NCBI GenBank assembly: GCA_021730105.1
Contig: CP072538.1
Location: 434,001 to 498,000 of the forward strand
From: Candidatus Ruthia sp. Plio_17_S18
GTDB lineage: Bacteria > Pseudomonadota > Gammaproteobacteria > PS1 > Pseudothioglobaceae
Direction: 5' to 3'
DNA: 64,000 nucleotides
Part shown: one piece after another, positions 44,120-53,710 of the stretch
Layout: each line of letters begins with the position of its first letter
How positions within the stretch are numbered: position 1 is the first letter of the stretch
Made by a program: the position numbers and the translations under genes
The notes under the pieces: model-generated
Seen by the model: only the letters and a program-made list of their open reading frames with translations
Databases searched by the model: none
Told to the model about the DNA's origin: nothing

Positions 44120-44839
44120 TTATTGATTAAGTGTGCGACCACCATCAACATTGATAATTTGCCCAGTAATATAGATAGAATTAGCTAAAAATAAAACAGT
44201 ATCAGCAATGTCTTGTGCATTGCCTTGTTTTTTAAGTGCAATTTTTTTAAGCATGTTATCTTTTTGAGCTTGGTCAAGTTCGACTGTTTGCTCTGGCCAC
44301 AAAATTGACCCAGGGGACACCCCGCAAACACGAACATTAGGCGCTAATTCTTTAGCCAGTGTTTTGGTTGTCATAGCAATGGCTGCCTTAGAAATGTTAT
44401 AAATTGCATGATTTTTTAAAGGGCGCTCGCTGTGAATATCTACAATATTGACAATACAACCTTGGTTTTGAGATAATTTTTTACTTAAAGTGCTGGATAA
44501 AAATAAAGGTGCCATAACGTTGATGTTCATAATGGACTTATAGTCATGTTGATTTAATTGACTGATAGGTGTTGGGTAAAACACTGATGCATTGTTAACT
44601 AAAATATTAAGCGACTTGATGGTATCGCAAAGTTTACTCACTTCTTGGCTATTGGATAATTCAGCTTGCAAAGTACTGGCAGAATTTTGGCGAATGTTGT
44701 TAAGCTTATTTGCTAAGTTTTGAGCGGCTTGGGATGAATTTCTGTAATGAATAATCACATGATAATTATTCTTGTGCAAAGTATGGCAAATTTGCGCGCC
44801 AATTCTATGCGCTCCGCCTGTGACTAATGCTGTTTTCAT
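44120..44839 (-). CDS. Short-chain dehydrogenase, pteridine reductase type (FolM-like)
   Basis: A 239-residue SDR. The cofactor motif TGGAHRIGAQI (about 7-17), with Arg after the Gly-rich turn, suggests NADPH. NNASVFYPTPISQLNQHD, VNIVDIHSERPLKNHAIYNI (Tyr-x3-Lys active site in YNISKAA) and PGSILWPE are hallmarks of pteridine reductases, and the end reads ITGQIINVDGGRTL. It could reduce dihydrobiopterin or dihydrofolate and back up a missing dihydrofolate reductase. Divergent from the next gene, with overlapping or nearly overlapping starts. Confidence 0.85.
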   Translation of the reverse strand: MKTALVTGGAHRIGAQICHTLHKNNYHVIIHYRNSSQAAQNLANKLNNIRQNSASTLQAELSNSQEVSKLCDTIKSLNILVNNASVFYPTPISQLNQHDYKSIMNINVMAPLFLSSTLSKKLSQNQGCIVNIVDIHSERPLKNHAIYNISKAAIAMTTKTLAKELAPNVRVCGVSPGSILWPEQTVELDQAQKDNMLKKIALKKQGNAQDIADTVLFLANSIYITGQIINVDGGRTLNQ

Positions 44840-44853
44840 ATAAAATACGCCAA

Positions 44854-45948
44854 GTGAGTCTTGAACAAATTATTAAAAACACTATTATACAAAATGCTGG
44901 CCCTATAAGTTTCGATGAATTTATGGATTTGGTACTTTATCACCCTACATTAGGCTATTATCGATCGGGTTTGGAAAAATTTGGTGAAAAGGGCGATTTT
45001 ATTACCGCGCCAGAAACTTCAGACTTGTTTGGGTTCTGCTTAGCCCGTCAATGTGCACAGGTGCTAAATGGCACTAACGATATTTTAGAGCTTGGTGCGG
45101 GTAGTGGTATTCTTGCTACTCAGATACTTTTTGAGCTAGGAAGGTTGAACAGCCTACCCAATAAGTACTATATTTTAGAGTTAAGTGGCGAGCTTAAACA
45201 CAGACAAGCGCAAACCATTAATAAAATACTACCAGAATTAATGGATAGAGTGGTTTGGCTTGATGAGTTGCCAGCAGATTTTTATGGTGTGGTAATTGCT
45301 AATGAAGTGTTAGATGCCATGCCAGCAAAACGTGTTGTTTGTAAAAATAATCAATTTTATGAATTGGGTGTTGACTATCGTGGCAATAAGTTTTGTTGGA
45401 AAATATTTGATTTACCTTATCAAAGTGACAAGGTGCTTTTGCCTAATAATGTGGATGAAGATTATAAAACTGAAGTCAATCTTCGTGCCACGGCGTGGAT
45501 TGATTCATTATACAGGGTTACTAATAAGGTACTAGTATTGTTGATTGATTATGGCATGGGCAGAGATGAGTATTTTCATCCACAAAGGTTAGATGGTACT
45601 TTAAGGTGTTATTACCAACATAAGGCGAGTGAAAATCCGTTTGTCAATATAGGCGAGCAAGACATTACCACATCGGTTAATTTTTCTGATATTGCTGATC
45701 AGGCAAGTGTGAGTGGTTTTAAAATTAGTGGTTATGCGACACAGGCGTTGTTTTTAATTTCATTGGGTATTGATGAATATTTACTTGAACAGCCAGATGA
45801 AGATAAACGTATCAATTTGGCACAACAGGTTAAACAATTGGTTTTACCCAGTGCAATGGGCGAGAGTTTTAAGGTGCTGGCTTTAAGTAAAAAACTATCG
45901 GTAAAATTAACAGGATTTGTTGAGCAAGACTTAAGTGGTAAATTGTAA
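44854..45948 (+). CDS. MidA/NDUFAF7-like SAM-dependent methyltransferase
   Basis: A class I methyltransferase of DUF185/Ndufaf7 family. GPISFDEFMDLVLYHPTLGYY (quoted in part) and GDFITAPETSDLFGFCLARQ open the protein, the SAM-binding LELGAGSGILATQIL follows (about 83-97), then ANEVLDAMPAKRV and IDYGMGRDEYFHPQR. The GTG at 44854 gives 364 residues and avoids overlap with the divergent SDR start; an ATG at 44827 is the alternative. The mitochondrial homologue methylates a complex I subunit; the bacterial target is not established. Confidence 0.87.
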   Translation: MSLEQIIKNTIIQNAGPISFDEFMDLVLYHPTLGYYRSGLEKFGEKGDFITAPETSDLFGFCLARQCAQVLNGTNDILELGAGSGILATQILFELGRLNSLPNKYYILELSGELKHRQAQTINKILPELMDRVVWLDELPADFYGVVIANEVLDAMPAKRVVCKNNQFYELGVDYRGNKFCWKIFDLPYQSDKVLLPNNVDEDYKTEVNLRATAWIDSLYRVTNKVLVLLIDYGMGRDEYFHPQRLDGTLRCYYQHKASENPFVNIGEQDITTSVNFSDIADQASVSGFKISGYATQALFLISLGIDEYLLEQPDEDKRINLAQQVKQLVLPSAMGESFKVLALSKKLSVKLTGFVEQDLSGKL

Positions 45949-45964
45949 GAGGATTTTATAAAAT

Positions 45965-46765
45965 ATGGATATTTTTCAAATAATCGTTTTGGCATTAGCT
46001 CAAGGTTTAAGTGAATTTTTACCCATTTCCTCTTCATCGCATTTAATTTTAATACCAAAATTAACCAATTGGGTTGACCAAGGTTTGGCGTTTGATGTAG
46101 TAGTGCATATGGGCACTTTAAGTGCGGTGATATTTTATTATCAAGCCATGATTAAGCGTTTGTCTTTTGATTTTTATCACTCAATAATTAAACGCCAAAG
46201 TATTGGCCAATCAAAGTTAGCATGGGGCATATTATTAGGCACCATTCCAGTAGGACTGGCTGGTGTGATATTTCAAGATTCTATTGCAACTGATTTACGT
46301 TCAGTAGAGATTATTGCTTATGCAACACTAGTATTTGGCGTACTTTTAGGATGTGCCAGTTGGTTTAATCATAGGAACAAAAATCCAAAAAGTACAATTA
46401 GTTGGGTAGACATTGGCTTTGTCGGCATGATGCAGACCTTGGCATTAATTCCAGGAACTTCTAGGTCAGGAATAACAATCACAGCTTGTATGTTGGTGGG
46501 GCTGTCTAGGAAACTATCAATACAATTTGCATTTTTATTATCCATTCCTGTGATTAGTCTGTCATTAATACTGATATTGATTGATTTATACCATCAAGCG
46601 CAATTATTGAATGTTAGTTTATTAGCCATGGGATTTGTGGTTTCAGCAGTTAGTGCTTATGTAACCATTGTTTTTTTTATCAAGTTGATAGACGCAGTTG
46701 GCATGATGCCATTTGTTATCTATAGATTAACTTTAGGCATATTTTTATTTTTATTCATCTTATGA
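45965..46765 (+). CDS. uppP: Undecaprenyl-diphosphatase UppP (BacA)
   Basis: Integral membrane phosphatase that recycles undecaprenyl pyrophosphate for peptidoglycan and LPS synthesis. The 266 residues hold about eight membrane segments. The two catalytic motifs are visible: QGLSEFLPISSSSHLIL (about 14-30) and PGTSRSGITI (about 165-174). It overlaps by 4 bases the start of a broken PAP2 phosphatase gene, a second possible Und-PP phosphatase. Confidence 0.95.
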   Translation: MDIFQIIVLALAQGLSEFLPISSSSHLILIPKLTNWVDQGLAFDVVVHMGTLSAVIFYYQAMIKRLSFDFYHSIIKRQSIGQSKLAWGILLGTIPVGLAGVIFQDSIATDLRSVEIIAYATLVFGVLLGCASWFNHRNKNPKSTISWVDIGFVGMMQTLALIPGTSRSGITITACMLVGLSRKLSIQFAFLLSIPVISLSLILILIDLYHQAQLLNVSLLAMGFVVSAVSAYVTIVFFIKLIDAVGMMPFVIYRLTLGIFLFLFIL

Positions 46766-47436
46766 AAACATATCAATTCCAATCTAAACTTTTTTATCCT
46801 TAATGTTGTTATTTAGTTGGAGTAATGCTACCACTCTAGAATATTGGGATTATTTAGATCATCAGGAGTTTGTTGCACGTAATCAATCACTTGTAGAATT
46901 TCACTCAATATGGCGTGGCTTTTGGGCAAAATTCAGTGTTCGGGTTGTTGACCTCATTCCGCTATTTTTAATTATCTTGTTTTTTCTTTTATGATGTTTT
47001 ATAATGGGACTGAGTGGGCTTTGTTACTTTACTAATTTTGATGCTACTGATGCGTGAGATGATGAATCTATATGTGGAGTATGCAAATTTAGGTAGAAAA
47101 AGACCTACATTGGTTGTAAAGTCAGCATTTCTTTTGTCTTTGATGTATCACAATTTAGGCTTAAAAGACATGTCTGCACATAGCTTCCCAGGAGACCATG
47201 CTGCGGTTTTGTTTACTTGACTTGGGTATTGCTTATTTTTTGCTAGCAACCGATGGAGTTGGCTCGTTTTTATTATTGTTTTGGTTTTTTCCATGCCAAA
47301 GTTGATGGATGGTGTTCATTGGTTTAGTGATGTTAGCATTGCCACAATGACTTTAGCGTTTGGGTTATATACGCCGCTACTTAATTGTATTAATAAAATA
47401 CTTGGCAATGTAGTCTCTAAATTTTTAACAAAATGA
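46762..47436 (+). pseudogene. Decayed PAP2-superfamily lipid phosphatase
   Basis: After an ATG overlapping the uppP stop there is an early stop. Shifted frames then read MLLFSWSNATTLEYWDYLDH...FWAKFSVRVVDLIPLF and, after another shift, the PAP2 motifs GRKRPTLV, SAHSFPGDHAAVLFT and MPKLMDGVHWFSDV. A TGA at 47218-47220 breaks the frame just after VLFT, where a Trp codon would fit. The pattern suggests a former lipid or undecaprenyl-PP phosphatase of LpxT/PgpB kind. Not functional as it stands. Confidence 0.82.
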
Positions 47437-49943
47437 ACAAACCACAGCCTATTTATCGTAAAGACTACACACCTAGTGAGTATTTAATTCGCACCACAGA
47501 GCTTGAGTTTGATTTAACTGAAACACAAACCTTCGTTACTTCTAAAATTAGTTTTTATAAAAATCCGAAGTCTATTAAAAAAACTAATATCTTGTTTTTA
47601 GATGGTATTGATCTTGAATTGATTTCTATTTTAGTTGATAAGACCAAGCCTGATTGTAAGCTGGTTGAACAAGGGCTCGAGATTAAGAATCTTGCTGATG
47701 AGTTTATTTTGCAGATTAAAAATAGCATTCACCCAGAAAAAAACACCAGTCTCAATGGCTTGTATCAATCTAGTGGTAATTTTTGCACACAGTGCGAGGC
47801 ACATGGCTTTAGGCAAATTACTTATTATCTAGATAGACCTGATGTGTTAAGTGTGTTTACTACGCACATCAGAGCTGATAAACAAAAATATCCAGTACTG
47901 CTCAGTAATGGCAATTTAATCGAGCAAATAAATGGCAGTGCAACTTGGCATGACCCTACGCCAAAGCCTTGTTACTTATTTGCTTTAGTAGCAGGTGATT
48001 TTGCGCTCAAAGAGGACACTTACACCACATTATCAGGCAACGAAGTGACATTAAGGATTTATGTTAAAGCACATAATATTCATAAAACTCAATTTGCTAT
48101 GGCGGCACTAAAGCGTGCATTTGTTTGGGAAGAGAAACGTTTTGGGCTTGAATACGATTTAGACATTTATATGATTGTAGCCGTTGATGATTTCAACATG
48201 GGGGCAATGGAAAATAAGGGGCTAAATATTTTTAATACCACTTACGTATTAGCCAGCTCAAACACAGCAACGGATAAAGATTTTATTGCTATCGAGGCAG
48301 TGATTGGTCATGAGTATTTTCATAATTGGACAGGCAACAGAGTTACTTGCAGAGATTGGTTTCAGCTTAGTTTGAAAGAAGGCTTAACAGTTTTTAGAGA
48401 TCAAGAATTTACCTCAGATTTACATGCACACTCCATCAAACGTATTGAGGATGTGAATGCTCTGCGCACCTTGCAATTTGCAGAAGACATGGGTCCAATG
48501 CAGCATCCAGTCAGGCCAGAGCACTATATTGAGGTGAATAATTTTTACACTCTAACTGTTTATGAAAAAGGTGCAGAAATTATTCGCATGGTTCATACAT
48601 TTCTAGGAGAGACAAGGTTCCAAAAAGGCATGCAATTATATTTTCAAAGGTTTGATGGCGATGCCGTCACTATTGATGATTTTATTCAAAGTATGAGCGA
48701 TGCGAATAATTTTGATTTTAGTCAATTTATGCATTGGTATTCGCAATCTGGCACGCCTAAAGTTAGCATTACCTCTGAGTATAGTCAAAATGACAAAACA
48801 TTTAAAGTGTCCATTAGACAACATTCACAATGTGACTATTTTTTCCCGCTTAAATTTGCACTGCTTGATGATACTGGTACTGAGCTTGAAAGTGGCGTAT
48901 TAACAGTCAAAGATAAGGAACAAGTATTTACCTTTAACAATATAAATGTAGAGCCAACACCATCATGGTTGCGAGGTTTTAGTGCACCCATTAAATTGAC
49001 ATCTAATTTAACTTTCAAACAAAAAATATTTTTAGTTGGACATGATTCTGATGCTTTTAACCAGTGGGACAATGCGCAGAAATTATGGTTGTCTTTAATC
49101 CTAACACCCTTAAGCATTGACCAAGATTTGTTTTTCAATGCCATTGAAAAGGTTCTAAAAAATACCATAGAAGATGAATCCTTAATATGTGAAATTTTAA
49201 CCTTGCCCTCTGAACGGTTTTTACATCAGCAACAAGAGATGATTGACGTATTTGAAATTCATGACAAGCGTGAACAAGTCATTAATAAGGTTATTAAGCG
49301 GTTTAAGCCGTTATTTAGCAAAATTTATGCAAACCTTAACACCTATCAAGCTTATGAGTTAACGCCTAAAGCTGTGGGAAATAGAGCATTAAAAAATATT
49401 TGCTTATATTATCTAGCAATCAGTGGTGAATTTAAATTAGCCTTCGAGCAATTTAAATCAGCCAATTGTATGAGCGATAAAATGGCTAGTTTAAAAGCGT
49501 TAACGGTTAGCGATAATCCGCATAAAAACATCGCACTTGATGAGTTTTATCATGAATTTAAAAATGATACACAAGTTATGGATAAGTATTTCTCCATTCA
49601 ATCGTCTGCACCAACAGCTAATGTTGAAAGCATTAAATCTCTCATGCAGCATAAACTATTTTCATTTAATACGCCAAATCGTTTGCGCAGTGTGATAGGT
49701 GGTTTTTCACAAAATCATGCTAATTTTCACAACCAACAAGGCTATGAGCTTTTAACTGATATTATCATTAAGCTTAACCAATCAAATCCACAAATAGGCG
49801 CAAAATTCACTTCAGTCTATAATCATTGGCAGCGATTTAGCCCAGAATTAAAAGCCTTACAAAAACAGCAATTAGAGAAAATTTTAGCCATTGATGACTT
49901 ATCCAGTGATGTTTTTGAAATTATTCAAGCAACGCTAAAGTGA
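47433..49943 (+). CDS. pepN: Aminopeptidase N
   Basis: Zinc M1 metallo-aminopeptidase of 836 residues (E. coli PepN about 870). The N-terminal beta domain is followed by the exopeptidase motif GAMENKG (about 258) and the zinc motif HEYFHNWTGNR (about 293-303). The third ligand Glu lies in KEGLTVFRDQEF, and the catalytic Tyr in NNFYTLTVYEKGAEI. A C-terminal helical domain completes it. Likely cytoplasmic peptide turnover. It overlaps the pncC start by 4 bases. Confidence 0.96.
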   Translation: MNKPQPIYRKDYTPSEYLIRTTELEFDLTETQTFVTSKISFYKNPKSIKKTNILFLDGIDLELISILVDKTKPDCKLVEQGLEIKNLADEFILQIKNSIHPEKNTSLNGLYQSSGNFCTQCEAHGFRQITYYLDRPDVLSVFTTHIRADKQKYPVLLSNGNLIEQINGSATWHDPTPKPCYLFALVAGDFALKEDTYTTLSGNEVTLRIYVKAHNIHKTQFAMAALKRAFVWEEKRFGLEYDLDIYMIVAVDDFNMGAMENKGLNIFNTTYVLASSNTATDKDFIAIEAVIGHEYFHNWTGNRVTCRDWFQLSLKEGLTVFRDQEFTSDLHAHSIKRIEDVNALRTLQFAEDMGPMQHPVRPEHYIEVNNFYTLTVYEKGAEIIRMVHTFLGETRFQKGMQLYFQRFDGDAVTIDDFIQSMSDANNFDFSQFMHWYSQSGTPKVSITSEYSQNDKTFKVSIRQHSQCDYFFPLKFALLDDTGTELESGVLTVKDKEQVFTFNNINVEPTPSWLRGFSAPIKLTSNLTFKQKIFLVGHDSDAFNQWDNAQKLWLSLILTPLSIDQDLFFNAIEKVLKNTIEDESLICEILTLPSERFLHQQQEMIDVFEIHDKREQVINKVIKRFKPLFSKIYANLNTYQAYELTPKAVGNRALKNICLYYLAISGEFKLAFEQFKSANCMSDKMASLKALTVSDNPHKNIALDEFYHEFKNDTQVMDKYFSIQSSAPTANVESIKSLMQHKLFSFNTPNRLRSVIGGFSQNHANFHNQQGYELLTDIIIKLNQSNPQIGAKFTSVYNHWQRFSPELKALQKQQLEKILAIDDLSSDVFEIIQATLK

Positions 49944-50398
49944 ACACATTAACCGCCTTATTAAAACAAAAGTCACTCACCATTGCCGTATCTGAATCTT
50001 GCACAGGTGGTAATTTATCTGCATTACTCACTAGTCAAAGCGGCTCATCAGCCTATTTTGACAGAGGATTTATCACCTACACCAACCAAGCCAAAGCCGA
50101 CATGCTAGGTGTTAAGCCTACAACCCTAGACAAATTTGGCTCAGTTAGCAAGCAAGTTGCATTAGAGATGGCACATGGCGTAATTAAAAACTCATCTGCT
50201 GATATTAGCGTAGCAATCACAGGCATTGCAGGCCCTACTGGTGGCACAAAAAACAAACCCGTAGGTATGGTTTGTTTTGGTTTTTGTATCAACAGCGAAT
50301 GTACAACCACAACACAATGCTTTGGTGATATTGGCAGATCAAATGTGATGGAAAAAAGCGTTGAGTTTGTGGTTAATTTTTTATTAAAAAAGTTATAA
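49940..50398 (+). CDS. pncC: Nicotinamide-nucleotide amidohydrolase PncC (CinA C-terminal domain)
   Basis: Recycles NMN to nicotinate mononucleotide. A single CinA C-terminal domain of 152 residues from a GTG start overlapping the pepN stop (GTGA). The family signatures AVSESCTGGNLSALLTSQSG (about 16-35), GFITYTNQAKADMLGV, AITGIAGPTGGT and KPVGMVCFGF are clear. With nadA at the window start it points to active NAD metabolism. Confidence 0.93.
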   Translation: MNTLTALLKQKSLTIAVSESCTGGNLSALLTSQSGSSAYFDRGFITYTNQAKADMLGVKPTTLDKFGSVSKQVALEMAHGVIKNSSADISVAITGIAGPTGGTKNKPVGMVCFGFCINSECTTTTQCFGDIGRSNVMEKSVEFVVNFLLKKL

Positions 50399-50407
50399 AA
50401 TAATAGA

Positions 50408-50721
50408 ATGAGTATAGAGCAAAAACAATTAGAAAACTTGATTCTAGAATTAAATCTTAAAACAAACCTACCTAATGCAAAGCCAAACAAAGGTGAGCGA
50501 TATCCAATTAGTAGAGTGGATAAAAATATTGAAATATTATGAGTTACTGTTCAACATAAAAAATATGTTGTGATTATGTGCGTGAGGATAGAAATATAGG
50601 CGTATCAAAAATAATTCATGATTTTATAAATAGGGATTATGATAGAACAAATGGGCCAAATTATATTTGGGATTTTTATAATTTCAACGAAGTGAAAGAT
50701 ATTATTTATAAATATGTTGAA
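50408..50721 (+). pseudogene. Remnant of an unrecognised gene
   Basis: An ATG frame reads SIEQKQLENLILELNLKTNL, GERYPISRVDKNIEI and then hits TGA. After a frame change the text continues DYVREDRNIGVSKIIHDFIN, GPNYIWDFYNFNEVKDIIYK and runs without a stop into the dusA remnant. The residue pattern looks like real, decayed coding sequence, but I recognise no family. Confidence 0.4.
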
Positions 50722-51560
50722 GTGGTAACGGCTAAAGCAATACTTTATGGGAATAAAAACCGTCTGTTAGATTTTAATGTGTGTGAGCATCCTCTAGTGT
50801 TGCAACTAGGTGGCAGTGAACCAAAAGAGATAGCAAAAATAGCGTAAGATTGGGGTTATTATGGGGTTATTATTAATGTAGGTTGTTCTTCCGATAGAGT
50901 GAAATCAGGCAGTTTTGGGGCATGTTTAATGCAAACGCCGCAGGTTGTGGAGCATGCGTTTATGCAATGAGGCATGCCAATTACGGTTAATTCACGTATT
51001 GGTGTGGATGATATGGATAGCTACGGTGAATTGGTTAATTTTGTTGTAACAGTTGAAAGTGCAGGTTGTGATAATTTTGTGATTCATGCCAGAAAGGCTT
51101 GGCTAAAAGGTTTGAGTCATAAGGAAAATCGTAGTGTGCCAAAGTTTAATTACGACTGGGTGTATCAAATTAAGCGAGACTTCCTTCATCTTGCCATTGT
51201 TATAAATGGTGGCATTATGTACATGGAAAGTTCATTGCAGCATTTAGAACATGTGGATGGCGTTATGTTGGGCAAGGCGGTGTATCATCAACCTTATTTG
51301 TTAAGTGAGGTTTATGGTTTGATTTACCAGCAAAAACCATCAATATTAAGCCGTGCACAAGTAGTATTAGCATTTAGTATTAGCATTCATTGAATATATG
51401 AACGTTCAACATGCTAATTCTGTACCAATTAGATCCATGACACGGCATATTTTGGGTTTGTATCATATGCAAACATGCTAAAAAATTAAGTGGTAAAACA
51501 GTTGAGTTTGAACACTTGTATGAATGGTTAGAATATATGGATAAAAACAATGGCCGGTAG
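50722..51560 (+). pseudogene. dusA: Decayed tRNA-dihydrouridine synthase A
   Basis: VVTAKAILYG, HPLVLQLGGSEPKEIAKIA, a TAA, then [20 protein letters not shown] and GSFGACLM follow in one frame. After a lesion at about 50970 the text continues PITVNSRIGVDD, NFVIHARKAWLKGLSHKENR, HVDGVMLGKAVYHQPYLL, and after another shift IRSMTRHILGLYHMQ. The order is that of DusA. The N-terminal FMN-binding part before VVTA is replaced by the unknown remnant upstream, so a deletion joined two genes. U20/U20a dihydrouridine would be lost. Confidence 0.85.
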
Positions 51561-52727
51561 TGATAATTTTTTTGCAAGTGTTGATATAGGCACAAGCAAG
51601 ATTGTAGTGTTAATTGCTGATGAGGAAGATGGCAAAATAGAGGTATTTGGTCATGGCATTGGTTTGTCAGATGGGGTGAAAAATGCGATGATTGTTGATA
51701 TGGACAAAGCTGCAAAAGCAATATTAAAGGTGGTAGAAACTGTTTATCTTAGCTGTAATACCAGAATCCATAATGTATCTACCAATATTTGCGATGTGCA
51801 TCTAAGCACGATTAATCAAGACAGGAAAATATCAGTTAGTGGTAAAAAAATCACCAAAGAGCATGTTATTGCGGCAATTAATTCAGAATCAGCTACACCT
51901 ACGCCTGTTAATAAACAAACTCTAAGTGCGAGCATTAATAGTTTTACCATTGATCAAGATACAACAGCAGTTGACCAACCAATTGGACTTGAGGCGACTA
52001 TTTTAGGTGCTCAAGTGCATGTGAGCATCGTTTCAAACCAAGCCATGAGTAGCATCCATCAAGCGGTTGAAAAAAGTGGACTAGGGCTTAGTGAGGTTGT
52101 TTTGGATTCTATAGCCAGTAGCAGGGCTTGCATTACTCAGGATGAGAAAGACAACGGTGTTTGCTTGCTTGATATGGGGACTGGTGTGAGTAATATTTCT
52201 GTGTTTATGGATGGCGTCATTACTTATAGTCATGTTTTTAAAATGGGCGGTAATCAAATTACCCAAAATATTGCCAATGCCTTTAATACCTCATTTTAAA
52301 GATAGCACCAGCGGATCAATTAATTCAGTTTAAACAGTTGAATTCTATTGAAAATCGCTATTTATCATTACACAATCTGGTTGAAGTTATAGAAAATTCT
52401 TATTTAGATATTTGTCGTCTGGTTAAGCAAAATCTAAAAACTAAAAAGTTAGATAGGTCGCTGAAATCAGGATTTGTGTTAACAGGTGGCGTGTCCTTAA
52501 TAGAGGGTTGTGAAGGGTTGTTTGTTAATACTTTTAGAATAAGAACCAAGCTGGCTAAAGTTGATGTGAATAAAATTACAGGTAAAGATATGATTATTTC
52601 CAACCCTATTTATACCTGTGCATTAGGTTTATTGATGCATGCTGATAATAACGCTTATTTAGAAACTGTGCAAATGCACCAGCAAACTAACTTTGTGAGT
52701 AAAATAAAATCATTATTGGAATTATAG
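51550..52727 (+). pseudogene. ftsA: Cell-division protein FtsA with internal deletion and frameshift
   Basis: The first 249 codons read as FtsA: ATPase phosphate-1 motif SVDIGTSKIVVLIAD, IVDMDKAAKAI, HVIAAINSESATPTPV, VLDSIASSRA, phosphate-2 LLDMGTGVSNISVFMDG and MGGNQITQNIA. The frame ends at TAA 52297-52299. A -1 frame beginning about 52287 continues LKIAPADQLIQFKQLNSIEN, LVEVIENSY, FVLTGGVSLIEG (adenosine motif) and the amphipathic membrane-targeting tail [12 protein letters not shown]. By eye about a dozen codons of subdomain 2B are missing at the junction. No other lesion is seen. ftsZ does not follow; lpxC starts 5 bases after the stop. Confidence 0.85.
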
Positions 52728-52732
52728 ATATT

Positions 52733-53644
52733 ATGATTAAACAAAGAACCATTAAAAAAGAAGTGAAAGCCAGAGGTGTTGGCATTCATAGTGGCAGTGT
52801 TGTAAATATAACTTTAATTCCCGCCAAAGAAGATCATGGAGTGGTGTTTAGGCGCATGGATGTGGGTGGTAAATTGGTACGTGCACACAATGCGTTTGTT
52901 AACGAAGTGGTGCTTTCTACTGGACTTGAAAATCAAGGTGTTAAAGTGTCAACGGTTGAGCATTTGATGAGCGCATTTTCAGCCCTTGGGATTGATAATG
53001 TTTTGGTGGAGCTTGATTCGTTTGAAGTGCCAATTATGGACGGCTCATCTGCTCCTTTTATTTTTCTAGTTCAATCTGCTGGTATTGAAGAGCAAGACGT
53101 CCATAAAAAGTTTTTTGTCATTAAAGATACCATACGGGTAGAAAATGGCGATTCATGGGCACAAGTGTCTAAATATGAGGGGTTTAAGGTATCACTTGAG
53201 ATTGATTTTGATCACAAAAAAGTTAAAGAAAGTGGACAGAAATTAAGTATTGATTTTTCCAAACAGTCCTATTTAAAAGAAATCTCACGTGCCAGAACTT
53301 TTGGTTACATGAAAGATGTAGAAATGATGCAAAGGCAAAATTTGGCACTAGGTGCCAGTACGGATAATGCAATTGCCTTGAGTGATGATGATGTTTTAAA
53401 CGAAGATGGCATGCGTTATCAAAATGAATTTGTTAAGCATAAAATTTTGGATATTGTTGGTGACTTGTATTTATTAGGTGGCAATCTAATTGGGCATTAT
53501 GAAGGGTACAAGACAGGACATCTGCTTAACGATCAATTATTATCGGCCATTTTAGCAAAACCAGATACATGGTCTATTGAAACCTTTGAAGAAGAAGGCT
53601 CGCCCATTCAATTTTATTCTGAAGATTGGCAAAATTCCTTGTAA
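52733..53644 (+). CDS. lpxC: UDP-3-O-acyl-N-acetylglucosamine deacetylase
   Basis: Committed step of lipid A synthesis; zinc enzyme of 303 residues. The zinc and active-site motifs [17 protein letters not shown] (about 72-88), [10 protein letters not shown] (about 100-109), [12 protein letters not shown] and [17 protein letters not shown] (about 235-251, HKxxD) are present. In gammaproteobacteria lpxC normally ends the dcw cluster after ftsA-ftsZ; here it directly follows broken ftsA. Confidence 0.96.
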   Translation: MIKQRTIKKEVKARGVGIHSGSVVNITLIPAKEDHGVVFRRMDVGGKLVRAHNAFVNEVVLSTGLENQGVKVSTVEHLMSAFSALGIDNVLVELDSFEVPIMDGSSAPFIFLVQSAGIEEQDVHKKFFVIKDTIRVENGDSWAQVSKYEGFKVSLEIDFDHKKVKESGQKLSIDFSKQSYLKEISRARTFGYMKDVEMMQRQNLALGASTDNAIALSDDDVLNEDGMRYQNEFVKHKILDIVGDLYLLGGNLIGHYEGYKTGHLLNDQLLSAILAKPDTWSIETFEEEGSPIQFYSEDWQNSL

Positions 53645-53649
53645 TAGTA

Positions 53650-53679
53650 GGTTTATATGGACATTTAGTTAGGTATAAT
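53650..53679 (+). promoter_or_regulatory. Possible promoter for ilvB-ilvH-ilvC
   Basis: A perfect TATAAT (53674-53679) lies 32 bases before the ilvB ATG, but the -35 region is poor (GTTTAT/TTTATA). The 66-base spacer shows no leader peptide or attenuator hairpin pair. Confidence 0.35.
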
Positions 53680-53710
53680 TAGTAGGTTTTTTACGCTCAT
53701 ACTGAAAATA

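Noticed and set aside
30181..47220. TGA read as Trp (altered genetic code), suggested by TGA at apparent Trp positions in the third repeat-protein copy and the PAP2 gene
   Set aside because: TGA works as the stop of many intact genes (obgE-type ATGA overlaps, pepN, folK) and intact proteins use TGG for Trp. Both cases carry other frameshifts, so they are G-to-A decay.
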